Of a stretch of DNA of 64,000 bases, positions 24,846 to 36,224 are shown in pieces (the stretch's first letter is position 1; the number at the start of each line of letters is the position of its first letter). This DNA is from Ascidia mentula. Taxonomy: Eukaryota; Chordata; Ascidiacea; Phlebobranchia; Ascidiidae. The position numbers and the translations under genes were made by a program. The stretch spans positions 7,318,501-7,382,500 of the forward strand of contig OX387200.1 in NCBI GenBank assembly GCA_947561715.1, given 5' to 3'. The notes below the pieces were generated by a model. That model ran no database searches and was not told the origin of the DNA. It saw nothing but the letters and a program-made list of their open reading frames with translations.

Positions 24846-27800
24846 TCACAGAGTGCTTTCTAGATGTTGACTTGCTTTAGTCTTGAGTTTTGCAGGCCTT
24901 GTTCCAAGAAAACAAATAAAACAAGATCTTTATTTTAACATTTTGTTCGGAAATATCCCAGTTAATTTGCACAATTAAAAATACCTCCTCAAGTTTTTCG
25001 CTTCCTCAGTGGTCTGGGGCAGCTTTGTGTCTTTCGTTTCAGGAATGAATAAATAAGACAAAGCGGATACGAAAACTGCTATAGCCATACCGATAGATGA
25101 CGCTGTTGTGTCGTCGGATTCACCTGCAAAATGCAAGCATTGGTCAAGCGAGGCGGGCGATTGGCACCATTGGTCAAACACCCGACCCATATACCAAGAA
25201 GAAAACCTGATCGGTATTCGTGGGCAGGATATCCCGGGTTCAAATCCCAAAAAAACAATACAACAGTTTATCCTACGATACAGGGATTTGTAAAACATGC
25301 CGATTTAGCAAATTGGAAACGATTGTTAGATCACGGACCATTTTTACAGTTCGAACCTCAAGATTTGAGCTTTTACAGCAACGTGAATCATGAAAAGATT
25401 GAAGTGGTTTATTTACAATCTATTTATCATGTACTCAAATCAACGCTATGTAATTATTAAACTTTTAAAGTTCTAATTAAACTCAACAATTCCTAATGTC
25501 CGTATATTGAAAAACTGCATTTCCTACCAGCAAATATAATGAAAGGGGACAACATGCCTCCCACCCTCGACGCTGCGCCACATAAACAAAGGATAGAGTT
25601 TCTGACAGTGGTTGGGAATAGTTCTCCTGTCTGTGTGTATATGACGTTATACGACACGCCCACCGTCAACTTAGCCAGCATGCTGGCAGCCACAGACACC
25701 GCTCCTTGCCCTGGACATTATGATGATATTTGATTTCGCAGAAGTAATGCCATGCTTACGTACGCATAGCAAGGCGGGATCGCCGCACTGCGCAGGCCCT
25801 TTATATTTGGCGATCACAGGTCTAATATTCTGATCATAAGGTTCACAGGCTTCGCAGCCAAGGCATTGCATCCAAGCTGGATCAGTCACTTTTCCCGACA
25901 AGTCGGAGCGAGATCTGAAAAATCAAGCTCCCGGTGAGGTTTGAACTCACGTCCCTGGGCTAACCAGGCCCAACGCTCTACCAACTGAGCTACAGGAGCT
26001 CAGTGGCTTCACGGGGTATATTGTGTACATGCGTATAGAGGATGCTTACGCATAGCAAGGCGGGATCGCCCCACTGCGCAGCTTGGCTGCAATGCCTTGG
26101 CTGCGAAGCCTGTGAACCTTATGATCAGAATATTAGAGCTGTGATCGCCAAATATAAAGGGCCTGCGCAGTGGGGTGATCCCGCCCTGCTATGCGTAAGC
26201 ATGGCATTACTTCTGCGTTGTCTGATTACGGTGGTGGAGATCCTCTACGCATGTGAAGGTCGCCTGACAAATTGTGCGCTTGCGCACCAGTGTACCTTGG
26301 CCACAATATACCCCGTGAAGCCACTGAGCTCCTGTAGCTCAGTTGGTAGAGCGTTGGGCCTGGTTAGCCCAGGGACGTGAGTTCAAACCTCACCGGCAGC
26401 TTGATTTTTTAGATCTCGCTCCGACTTGTCGGGAAAAGTGACTGATCCAGCTTGGCTGCGAAGTCTGTGAACCTTATGATATTTGATTTGATATAGATCC
26501 TTTTTGTTTCGTCTCATACTGAAACAAAAACGATTATTTGTACGGAATTCAAACTATTTATTCGTGATAAGTAGCGTTGCAAAGCGTTAGTAATTGTTAC
26601 AAATTTGTCCTTATGTCAAATACGCTCTGGCAGAATAACAAACACAAATGAAACAAATAGAAAACCTAAGTATTAAGTAATGTACTTACAACTTGCCAAA
26701 AATGGAGCGCCCGCCACCGCTACACTAGTGATAAGCATGAAGCTTATATAGCTGTTTCGTCTTCCCAAAGTTGTCACCCCAAAAAAGAAGACAAATCCTG
26801 ACAAAAGTTCGGCGACGGACGCGAAGAAAATGTTGAGATAACGATCTCCACTCAAGTTATCGTTGTTTAAGGCGATTGCGAGGTAAGTCATGGAAACGAC
26901 GACCCTGAAAACATCATAAAATACGAATGTCCGTTTTTGGCTTTAGATGTCTTTGTCGTTTTTCTAATAAACCTATATAAGAGTGTTTTCGCATTAAAAC
27001 TTACCACGCAAACAAAATAATGGCAAGTCGGCCCATGAGAAACAATGCCTTGGCCATTTGCGCGAAAGTGGAACAAATAGTTTCCGCTCGAGTATCTTCT
27101 GTTTTTTTCTCTTCTACTAATGCCACGGTCGCTGCAATGTCGGCTGTGGTCTGACCGTTGTAAGCGGCGATTTTCAGCAAAACTGCCTCAGCTTTATCCT
27201 TCTGTCCACTTGCTAGCAACCACACCGGTGATTCGTCCAGCAACCTACAGAATCAATGGGAATGAAAAAAACGTGGAAAGTGAAATAAACCAAGTGTGCT
27301 TCGATTGATAAATCACATCAAAACGTGTGCTTGGTTTGCTGTGTATAGATGTAAAGAGTTATTTTGGTTTCCACATTGTTTATATCAGCTACAACCACAA
27401 TCTTTCCGATACCGCATGGGTAATACATTTTCTGTTGTGGTTGTTATGGCCATAGTGAAAAGAATATATTTAATAGTTTGAATGTTACAACTTGACACTT
27501 CAAATAACTTGAGATACCAGTAAAATGGGATGTAGAAAACACCGACAAGACCAGAAAACACGAGGAACCACCTCCAGCTGTCAAAAAGATAAACGAACAA
27601 TGGGAGCATCATGTAACCAACTGCGAATCCTGACGCTGTCATAAAATAAGCCAGCCCCCGTTTCTCGAGGCTAACCATCTCCGAACCTGGAATACAATGG
27701 AAATCGTGGCAAGAAATCTCACTCCGATATCCAACATTAAGCAATCTCGGTAATAAAACTACTGAAACCTGAAGAAAAAGTTCATGCACAGCAAGTTTTT

Positions 27801-29375
27801 CATATCGGGACCAAAAGGACTAAACATGAAACTTACCTAAAACGACAATCGCCGCATAGTTTCCAACCCCCGAAAATCCAGTTAAACCGAGGAAGATAGC
27901 GTATGCAACAATGTTTGGTGAAAAACTCGTGGCAAATGACAGAACAAACTGAAGGAATGTGAATGCCAGAAACGACACTTTCCGTCCGAACCTGATTCAG
28001 CGACAAGATTTATCTTTGCAAGAAGTTTTTTCAGACACGAACCCATGTTGTGTATTGCTGCGCTTACCTGTCCGATACGAAACCGCTCACCAGCCCTCCA
28101 ACCATTTTCCCCACCATGTTCACAGATACCAAGGTTGGTTTAATCCACGCTTTGTCACATACAAGGTTGAACTGCGTATATGAGAGGATGTTGGTATAAA
28201 AGCAAAAGAACCATGAATCATTTAGCTGCAGACAGGATCGGCGTTGACCAAAAAGCACCGAAAAATGGAAAATTATTTTCTTTGCTATCCTACCAGCTGT
28301 CCCACAACATTATATGTTGAAACAGTGTGTGTACAATTGTCTGCAGCTCAGTATGCGGATGTTACAACGCGTATTTGGATCCATTTATAATACGCTCGAG
28401 GATACTCGCTATAAACTTTAGCATTTTTACGATTACAACCATCAATATTAAATGGGTATAACCGAAACCTGTATGCTTTCTTTTGGGAATTTAGTAAAAT
28501 ATACCATACATATGCGCAAGAATGATTATTTCTGACCGCAGGAATATTTTCTATTTTTCATTATTTGTTCATGGCCAACACCTTAGTGATAGTTTGTTTC
28601 ACGAAGCATTACCTTGGTAATGATAGTTTGCACTTTGCCTTCGTATACGTAAGACTCGCACAAATTCGTGTTGTTCGTCTCATTGGATCCTGCAAAAATA
28701 TTGATATACGTATATGGTTAAAACTAAATGACAAAAGAGTTGCAGCTTAACAAGTATGCAGATAATAATTGCATTAAATGTAATGTCGCTTTGGAGCTGG
28801 TTCCACTTGCATACGTTATACCTTTTATTTGCGTGTGGACAGGGAAGCAAGCGTCTTTGGATAGGCTTCCGTTTACGACTTCTTCTGTTGTCGAGTTGAA
28901 GGGAACAGACTCGTTTCTCTACAAGCAAAAGTACATGAGTACAAGACAGGTAATGATGTACAATGCAAATCGATTTGTACACTGCCAAAAACACAACAAT
29001 TTGGAGTAAATGTGCATTAAACTTGCATGAATGCAGTATTAAATATAATACCACATCATTCATTCGTTGAACAAAATATATCAAAATCAGGGCACAGAGC
29101 TACTTAATGTAATTTTCATAATTTTGTTTAATTCCATCACATTTTTGACAAATGTCAGTTAAGTTTTGTTTAAATATGTCAAGGTAAATAAGTAGAATAT
29201 AACTTACCTGAGGATGCTTTGTGTATGCAGAAGAATAACACTGATAAGGTGGAGTGTAATGTGTAGCAAGAAACTGAAACGTATTCATTGCATTCGTCAA
29301 AGTGCTGATAAATATAAGCAAGCATAGACGCTTCTCATATTTTGTAAACGCCTTCAGTTGGCTTCCCTTTATCAT
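24846..29375 (-). CDS. SLC22-type organic ion transporter, B type, copy 3
   Basis: Exons in gene order: 29375-29208, 28918-28822, 28689-28613, 28171-28068, 27991-27837, 27686-27518, 27244-27005, 26904-26690, 25710-25528, 25123-24985 and 24897-24846. Exon lengths are identical to copy 2 and sum to 533 codons with stop, so it appears intact. Exon 2 begins RNESVPF rather than INESVPF, with a TAG acceptor. Exon 10 reads ESDDTTASSIG where copy 1 has ESGDTTAPSIG. Intron 8 is about 980 bp against roughly 230 bp in copies 1 and 2, because a 739-bp compound SINE was inserted. Intron 9 also carries an insertion of about 130 bp. Function as for copy 1: a membrane carrier for organic ions, substrate unknown. 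Confidence 0.9.
25129..25262 (+). repeat. insertion in intron 9 with tRNA-like B box
   Basis: This segment is missing from the same intron of copies 1 and 2. It contains GGTTCAAATCCC, a pol III B-box, inside CGGGTTCAAATCCCA, and a GC-rich start (GGTCAAGCGAGGCGGGCG). It may be a fragment of a second tRNA-derived SINE family. No target-site duplication was seen. Confidence 0.4.
25737..26475. mobile_element. compound inverted tRNA-Thr SINE in intron 8 of SLC22 copy 3
   Basis: A 739-bp insertion flanked by an exact 14-bp target-site duplication, ATGATATTTGATTT, at 25723-25736 and 26476-26489. It contains a reverse tRNA-like head (25927-25999) and a forward one (26328-26400), both 73 nt with anticodon GGT (Thr). 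The arms at 25737-25868 and 26080-26217 are near-perfect reverse complements of each other. The last part repeats the leader and head, then truncates in the body. A single flanking duplication implies that the whole compound inserted in one event. Confidence 0.8.
28300..28352 (+). ncRNA. partial hammerhead-like fossil in intron 3 of SLC22 copy 3
   Basis: Only the 3' half survives: GAAACAGTG..CAATTGTC followed by TGCAGCTCAG. The 5' stem I strand and the core are deleted. It is identified by alignment to 22724-22787. Confidence 0.5.
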
Positions 29376-30923
29376 TATAATTTACAAAATATCACTATCA
29401 GTGCAGATAGCACAAAAAATTCTGAAAATTATGTAGCATCTTTTTTTGTTGCGTGTCGAACATTGAGAGAAAAATTATCGTGCGCGTCGAAGCACATAAA
29501 TCTCGTAGTGTGTGTAACTAACGCACGATAACGGCCAAGCGTATTCAAAATAAATAAAATTATACTGGTATTGATAACTGGTACAGAGTTAATCTTTGCG
29601 TGCAATTTCCTGCTAATCCTGCTATGACTCTTTGGCTCAATTTTACCGGATAATAGACTTTGATCGATAACAAAGGCATTCTTCTGTTCATCGCCCATGT
29701 CGAACCGTGGCGCCACGTGTCGGACACTTAGAATGGTAAAAAAGGCAAAAATCGACGCTCTGAGCTGATGTAATGCATTTTGCATTTTCACTATTGTAAA
29801 CTATTTTTAATTTTGTCAACCAAATTCAGCACGCAAACATGATATTGCAGTTTACATTGGCAATCTGCGGTAAACCTATCAATATCTGTTTCTTACTGAT
29901 GTCCTGTGATGCAGCAAATCTTAACGCATATAACTGACATTGGGGCAAATGTTTCAGCACCGTCTGCATTTCCAATCATGCGTGAATCTCGCCCTTCAAA
30001 GGTCAATCTGATGCGTTTTTTTTATGTTAAACACCCTAAAAGAAAAATCTTTCTATTCCGCGTAAACAGTTCACCTTAACGCTTCGCTTTTTTCCGTGAT
30101 TATTCACGTAATTTGTACCTCAGACCGGTTCTGCATTAAATAAAAGAAAACCGGTGCATTGTGTTACAAAGCGTTCGTAACAAGCGAAGCTACAGTGGTT
30201 TTTGGGTCAGACATCTTTTTTCTTTTCACTCGTGGTGACTTTCAAACTCGTCATGGATGCTTTCCGTCGTGAGAACGCAAGAATTTTTGTCCAATTGAGC
30301 TAAAATCTTTATGAAATCAGGATGTTAAAGTCGCAGATTTGGCCCATCTCGCCAATTATGATTTTATTAAATTTTTGTCCTAATTATCACAACAGAAAGC
30401 ATGACATTACAAGCTATCTTTCCACCCAGTTTGGCCTGTTTCTCTTTAACGAGCGTTAGCTCCATATTCATGCGATGGAGTAACCGCGTTACGCGTTACG
30501 ATTTGGTTTGTAGATTGCCATATCCTATATTATGCCTTACCACGGTTCTTAATTTGGACCGAGACAGGCGAAATTTAAAATTTTACACACAAACGAATAG
30601 GATAGTAGGCAAAGCACAGCACAGCACCAGCAGAAGCAAACGATGTCAAACAGGAAATCACAGCACCAGTCGGGCATGTGAAACAGAGTTTAAAAACATA
30701 CATTAATTAAAGCCAAAAAAGATCAACGCCATTACTATATCAACGCCATCACAAACGCTGTACTGGAAATTACACACATCACAGCAGTCGGCTTGGATTC
30801 AGTGAAATGCCAACATGACATTTTTGCACTAATTAGTATAGGTAATTATATATTCGTCGCAAAATCAACTTTACAGTAAGAGTGTTTGAGCTTACTTATG
30901 GCACGAAGGCGTGTAGTTGTAAT
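29376..30923. repeat. upstream region of SLC22 copy 3 with recurring block (copy 5)
   Basis: 29376-29436 and 29760-30560 follow the upstream region of SLC22 copy 1, with the 300-bp block at about 29950-30270. The part between (29437-29760) is unique to this copy. It holds an inverted repeat, TTATCGTGCG near 29474 and CGCACGATAA near 29523. A reverse-strand frame of 120 codons there is low in complexity and not kept elsewhere. Nothing is recognised from 30560 to 30923. Confidence 0.45.
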
Positions 30924-30937
30924 TCAAAATATACGTG

Positions 30938-31223
30938 GCCACAATATACCCCATGAAACCACTGAGCTCCTGTAGCTCGGTTGGTAGAGCGTTGGGCCTG
31001 GTTAGCCCAGGGTCGTGAGTTCAAACCTCACCGGGAGTTTGATTTTTCAAATCTTGCTCCGACTTGTCAGGAAAAAGTGGCTGATCCAGCTAGGCTGCAA
31101 TGCCTGGGCTGCCAAGCCCGCAAACCTAATGATCGCGATACGATAGCTGTGATCGCCAAGCATGGACCTGCGCAGTGGGGCGATCCTGCCAATCATGCCA
31201 TTGCATGAAATATTACTGCGTTA
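30938..31223 (+). mobile_element. complete tRNA-Thr-derived SINE
   Basis: A 286-bp element with an exact 14-bp target-site duplication, TCAAAATATACGTG, at 30924-30937 and 31224-31237. Parts in order: a 28-nt leader starting GCCACAATATACCCC; a tRNA-like head at 30966-31038 with A box, a TGGGC/GCCCA anticodon stem around a loop with GGT (Thr) and the B box GAGTTCAAACC; then a tRNA-unrelated body of about 185 nt ending ACTGCGTTA. A non-coding retroposon, presumably moved by a LINE in trans. It is the reference copy for the family here. Confidence 0.85.
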
Positions 31224-31289
31224 TCAAAATATACGTGTAATAAATGTACGTGTACTGTGATCACAAGCCATAAAACATTTTGCGTGACC

Positions 31290-32520
31290 TTCAGTAGAAA
31301 GTGGTGAAAGTTTACCGAAGTTTGCTCAACATAAAAAGACGTAATAACATGAAATCTTACAGAAATGTTTGAAGCAAAATTATAACAACAATATCAACAA
31401 CAAGAGTGGTGAATGCTTCAGTTACTCCTGTGCTTTGCGGGGATACAGCTGGGGATTAAACATATGCTGTGGCTTTACAATGCCGTTGTGCGTTTAACAT
31501 CAGTGTGATATTTGCTTAAACACCATTGCGAATCGTTATGAATGATGCTACAGTTTACAATATTAAAAAAGTGGTACGCTTTTTGCTCCATTGAACAAAA
31601 ACTGTCGAATTCTGCACAACAATTACCAGTTATCTTCCGCATTAGGTTTGGCGCCGCCTTGAACTGGTTATAAACCATGCTGTATCTGTAATAAGTTTCA
31701 TTTGTTTGGAAGTTGAATATGGCTACAAATAATCGTCGTGAAACTAACTACAGCCTTGTGGTGAAATGTTTTAGTTACTCTCGTGCTCTCCGCCGCTATC
31801 GGAATCTTCATCGTGCTAAAAAGGGAAAATGACTAATGGAAAATGTTGAGAACTATTTTATGGAGGTGGAAAGATGTCAGAAGCAAATACAAACATAAAT
31901 TTTGCTATGCCCTGAAATCTACAATATGGAAGTTTACTTTGTCCAATAGGTACCGGTCGGCTTTTCCATCGCTGTTACCTTTATTTCTGCAATCACCGTC
32001 AGAAGCGTGCCTGTTTGAAATGGTGACGATTTGGTATTCTTCTTCTATTGTTTCATGTGTTAGGCCGTATCATTTCATGCGTTGGGCCGTATCATGTGTT
32101 GAAAGAAACCTTCATTCCTAAGGTTCCAAACATTGCGGTGTGTGACAGGAAAGATTTACCGCACATACGTCGCAAATTTTGTTGAAAATATCATTGTTTT
32201 AAGAAACTTTCATAGTGGTTCAATGTCGTTTTCGCGATGCATTTACAAACAGTTACCATTTATATGAAAGGTACCAAGTGTGAAAGCTTTATTTTAAAAC
32301 ACTCGAATCCTTTTTCCTTGAATTATTGGGCGACTCATTTAAAATGCAACGCAAAGTATTAGAACCTCTGACTTTTGCTTAACCGCATTATTGTATTTTC
32401 AGTATCTAGGATTGCGATTTCATCCAATCGTCAAAAAGTTTACATCGGCTGTTGGAATAATAAACGAAGTACGGGGATGTGTTTGAAATTTCGATTCAGT
32501 CGGTTGTTGTCCAAAATACT
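31290..32520 (+). pseudogene. broken forward copy of the 5' end of the SLC5A8/12-like gene
   Basis: This reproduces, inverted, the sequence from the 5' flank to intron 4 of the gene at 45175-49932. The start codon region is recognisable (ATGGCTACAAATAATCG near 31718), but exon 1 is cut short. Exon 2 (TTACTCTCGTGCTCTCCGCC, about 31774-31870) carries a deletion and a stop. Exon 3 (about 31951-32090) is disrupted. Exon 4 (about 32402-32467, YLGLRFHPIVKKF) is intact. No later exons follow. Exon 3 here keeps a normal CAATAG acceptor, unlike the full gene. Confidence 0.75.
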
Positions 32521-35500
32521 TACACTTCAAAATAGTAATATTTGATTTCCAATTTCATTTTCAAAATTTCAAGCTTACAAAAAATTAACCATGTTCAAGC
32601 AACATATTTTGCAAATGGTTTACATGGAAAAGTCCGAAGTTTATCCAGTGACTTAAAAATATGACCTTTTTACACAGCCGTTTTCGTAGCTATAATTTTC
32701 AAATGTTTAAAACTTGCTGCAGAGGCAGTGGATGTAGGTTGCACAGTTTCACCTTTAAGTCGACGTCAAAGCCTTTGCTTGTTGAAAAACTACTTATTTT
32801 CGATGGTTTTTGGCAAAGAGCACGAAGCCGTACATAACCGCAAATTGTGCCACCTGTAAACAGTTTATACATATAAACTGAAACGTATTCTTCGTAAATC
32901 TTTTTTGTTCACTTTGCGACACGTTTTCTTCGACGAAGGTAAGTTTAGTGAGTGGTTTAACAAAGATTAAGCTAGTGTAATATGAGCGTGTGAGCAAATT
33001 GTTTGCACGTCATTTAGGGTTAGGGCTCAAATGCGTGAAGAAGTAACCTACGCGACTATAGTGCCCTGATGGAGAAATTTCCTTTGTCGGTATTTTCCGC
33101 ATGAACGCCTTGTTTTGAGATAAGTGTAATCTTACAACCAAACCGTGTTGCCAAAACTTTGTTGGGAAATCAACATTGACGGTGGGCGCGACTAGAAGAT
33201 TCGTTGATCTGTGCCAAAAAAGGGAGCAAAATATAACAAACAAAACAACTTTTACGTCGTATACACTTAAAGAATAGTTTGCAGTAATTCCACTTGCATT
33301 AAAATTAAACAACATCAGACAAAACTGTATTGCTGTGTCTATTGACCGACGAACCAGGAGACGTTATCAAATAGCATGCACAGTTTTGAAATCGCTCATG
33401 CATTACATTTATGAGTCGGGAATATTTCGAGGTTGCAAAGACGTATGTCAGATGCACCAGGCCTATACGATTGGTGTTGACCAAAATTAAACTGCAATAT
33501 GTGCCATGTTCGGTGGTCATAAAGTTGTGTATATTGGTCCGTATGACAATTAAATACACGCAATTCTGGTACACATGTAACGGTTTTCTCATTTGTAAAA
33601 CATTAACTTTCTCAGGCTTACGATGAATAGAAGTACTCGAAGAAAAAAAATCTGATTGCAGCTGCTGTGGACTATACGTAAGTATTCATTGCGCCGTTGG
33701 AGGTATGTCTAACACAAAAATACAAGTGAATGTTTAGTTCTCTGCCTTTCCTTTCTTCAAAATTATATATTTTATATCATGTTTTAAACGGAAGTAATTT
33801 ACGTAGTAAAATCGCATAAAATCATACTAGAACAGCAAAAGAAATGGCGAAACTTGCGCTACCAAATTCTGCGTTTAATCAAGTGTTAAATTCACGTGTT
33901 CGTACAACCGTATAACGTAGATAGTCACCCAGGGTGGTCGGTTGCACAAGGTAAAGTTGTAATTTTGAATGTAGCGTTCATGTCAAAACATCCAAGCATC
34001 AAAAACATTCGAATACTCTCAAAAAAAGTCAAATTTCAATGAGCCGGTTCACGTAAATCAGATGATGCGTACTAAGAAAATATAAAAAAGGGACGTTAAT
34101 ATCATTCGAAATCTCCCTCTCTCTCTTCAGCCCAAGCGGTCAACATAAAGACTCAATTATAGGCTTGTTGACCGGATATGAAAAGACCAGCAATTTATGC
34201 TGAGTCATGCACCCGTGGCGGGAAAGTTAGACGGTTCAGGCTCCAAATCAACTGAAGTTTAATGTTTGTTTGTGGGAAATTTTTTGATTTCTGCACACAA
34301 GAACGCTTTTTGTTTATTAACCTCATGTTTTTGTTTTAATTGGACTAAACGTAAATTTATGTACGTAAAATCTTATGTCATAGATACAAAATTAATGTCA
34401 CTGTTGCCATTAGTACATGTAGGCGCGGTCATATTTCTGTGATGAACCCGTTGAGCTTACCGTAATGACACAAAGCGACCGCAACGAAAACTGCTTTATC
34501 GGTTACGAAGAAAGATGGGAATCTGATAGTGATGGTAAAGCTGCAGACAGGGTGTGTACACGCACTGTTTCGACCTGTAAGGTCTCATAGTGATGGGTTT
34601 GTGTACATTTATTTTAACCTGCAAGTAGGCAAATCGAGCTCGTGTATTATATTGTGGCTCACGTTAAAAGGGTTGATTGTTTGGATGTTGTTCTAGTACA
34701 CCTTGATTGCAACTTAAAGTCGTTTCAATTTACTACCACTCATGCGTGATATCGCCCATTGACTGAAAAAACTTTTAAAGTTGGGTTTTATTGAGTAAAA
34801 CAGGCAATGTTTACGTTAAGATTTGATCACTATAATTTGTTAAAAATTTGGCTAAATTGGTGCAATCCATTTGACGTAATACGTGCACCGCATCATAGGT
34901 AAACGAGCAATTTAACCAGTAGTCACGCACGAAGTAGACAAGGCGTGTTGCCTCATCCCCGTACACTACTTCCGCAGTTTGTTCAAAAGAACTTGACATC
35001 AAAAGTGTCAGTGATTAATCGTCTATTTCACAGAAATACCAACCGGTCGAGTACAGTCATGCTCTCTGCCTTAACATGTTTAAAAAGACTGATTAACATT
35101 GGGGATATTTTTAATGTTGGCCGTCGTCGATAAATCCCATATCTTTGTCAGATTTTACGTGTAAATAAGTTTGCCCCATTAGTGCGAATGTGTTTAAAAA
35201 CGTGTCAAACTATAGTGCAATAGGATCGGTTAACCTATAAAATTGCCGAATGGGCCTATGTAGCCTATTGTTTACGTTTATCTTCTGTGATCAACTGCGC
35301 GCCAGAGGATGGCTGGGAAATATTCTCGACTCAAGGTCTCAATACGCGTTCTTACAAACTTCCTTGTTGTCTCAAGCGCTCAGTTAAATGTGCCTTATCT
35401 CGACTGTGGTTGTCGTGATTAAATATCATACGTAAACCGCGTGTTTAGAATCCACATCGTCAGTGCCTTTGGCGATAGCAGTACAAGTCACAGCAGTACA

Positions 35501-36224
35501 GCCTTATACTGGACAGAAGTAACAACAAAAAAATAGATTGGGCAACGTTTCCAAACCAGGCTTTACATGATAACATGTTTGCAATCCCTGGCAAAAGTGA
35601 CGATAATTTCAGATTTACATTTGGTTTAATTTTTCAGGCCTTGATCGTCGATACTTCCCGTGGATACGGAAATCGACCTTGTCATGTAATCAATAAAGTT
35701 ATCACCAGTAACCAGTACCTAAGGAAGTGCTGTAATTATTCACACTGCTGATTTGCCGTCGACGATGTAGTAAGTAGTAAACAAGTAACCCCTCCCGTTT
35801 ACTTCAAGGCAATTGTGTCTGTAGTACAACAAGTACGATTCAGGTTAGGCCGATGTCAAGCTATAACAGTGACAATAGTTTGGGAGTTTGGCAAATGATT
35901 AACTTTATGTAGTTTCGTCCCGAAGAAATTTTGCAATATGACAAATAATCGACTGTTTATGTAGGCTGGAAGATAGTTATCTGCCTGCTTGTGTTGTTCT
36001 GCTCTCAAAGTTACTAAGTCTAAGAGTTTTATTGTGCTCTATCAGTTCTGAAAAAACGATACGTCATAATTGTCTGGATTAAACGGCTCCAGGTATACGT
36101 AAATTTACAAATTGCTACCACAACAATACATAGGTAACAGCATACAGTAAGTTAATATGAGCTTACTTTCCGTTTTAAGTGCTCATAACGACGTCGATCT
36201 TATGTTTTAGCGTGAAAATTAACA
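32521..36224. other. long gene-free region upstream of the GPCR
   Basis: No supported gene. A reverse-strand frame at 34811-35002 (63 codons, starting MMSSSFEQTAEVVYGDEATR) has coding-like composition but no homologue I know. An inverted repeat CGGTCAACA/TGTTGACCG lies at about 34137-34175. A decayed hammerhead is at 34539-34600. The region next to 36225 should hold the GPCR promoter, but no clear TATA or other motif can be assigned. Confidence 0.4.
34539..34600 (-). ncRNA. decayed hammerhead ribozyme
   Basis: On the reverse strand the 3' half is good: stem II GACCT/AGGTC with loop TAC, GAAA, then stem III ACAG/CTGT around a long TGCGTGTACACACC loop, C17 and TGCAGCT. The 5' core reads CTATGA instead of CTGATGA and the stem I partner is changed (CATCA). 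It is therefore an inactive relative of the pair at 4908-5228. Confidence 0.6.

Noticed and set aside
29429-29791. Reverse-strand 120-codon frame upstream of SLC22 copy 3
   Set aside because: It lies mostly in a copy-specific segment, has no homologue I recognise, and has no splice partners.
30966-31038. A tRNA-Thr (GGT) gene here, and similar ones at 25927-25999, 26328-26400 and 41861-41933
   Set aside because: Each is followed by the same tRNA-unrelated body, and two insertions have target-site duplications around the whole element. They are SINE heads, not tRNA genes.
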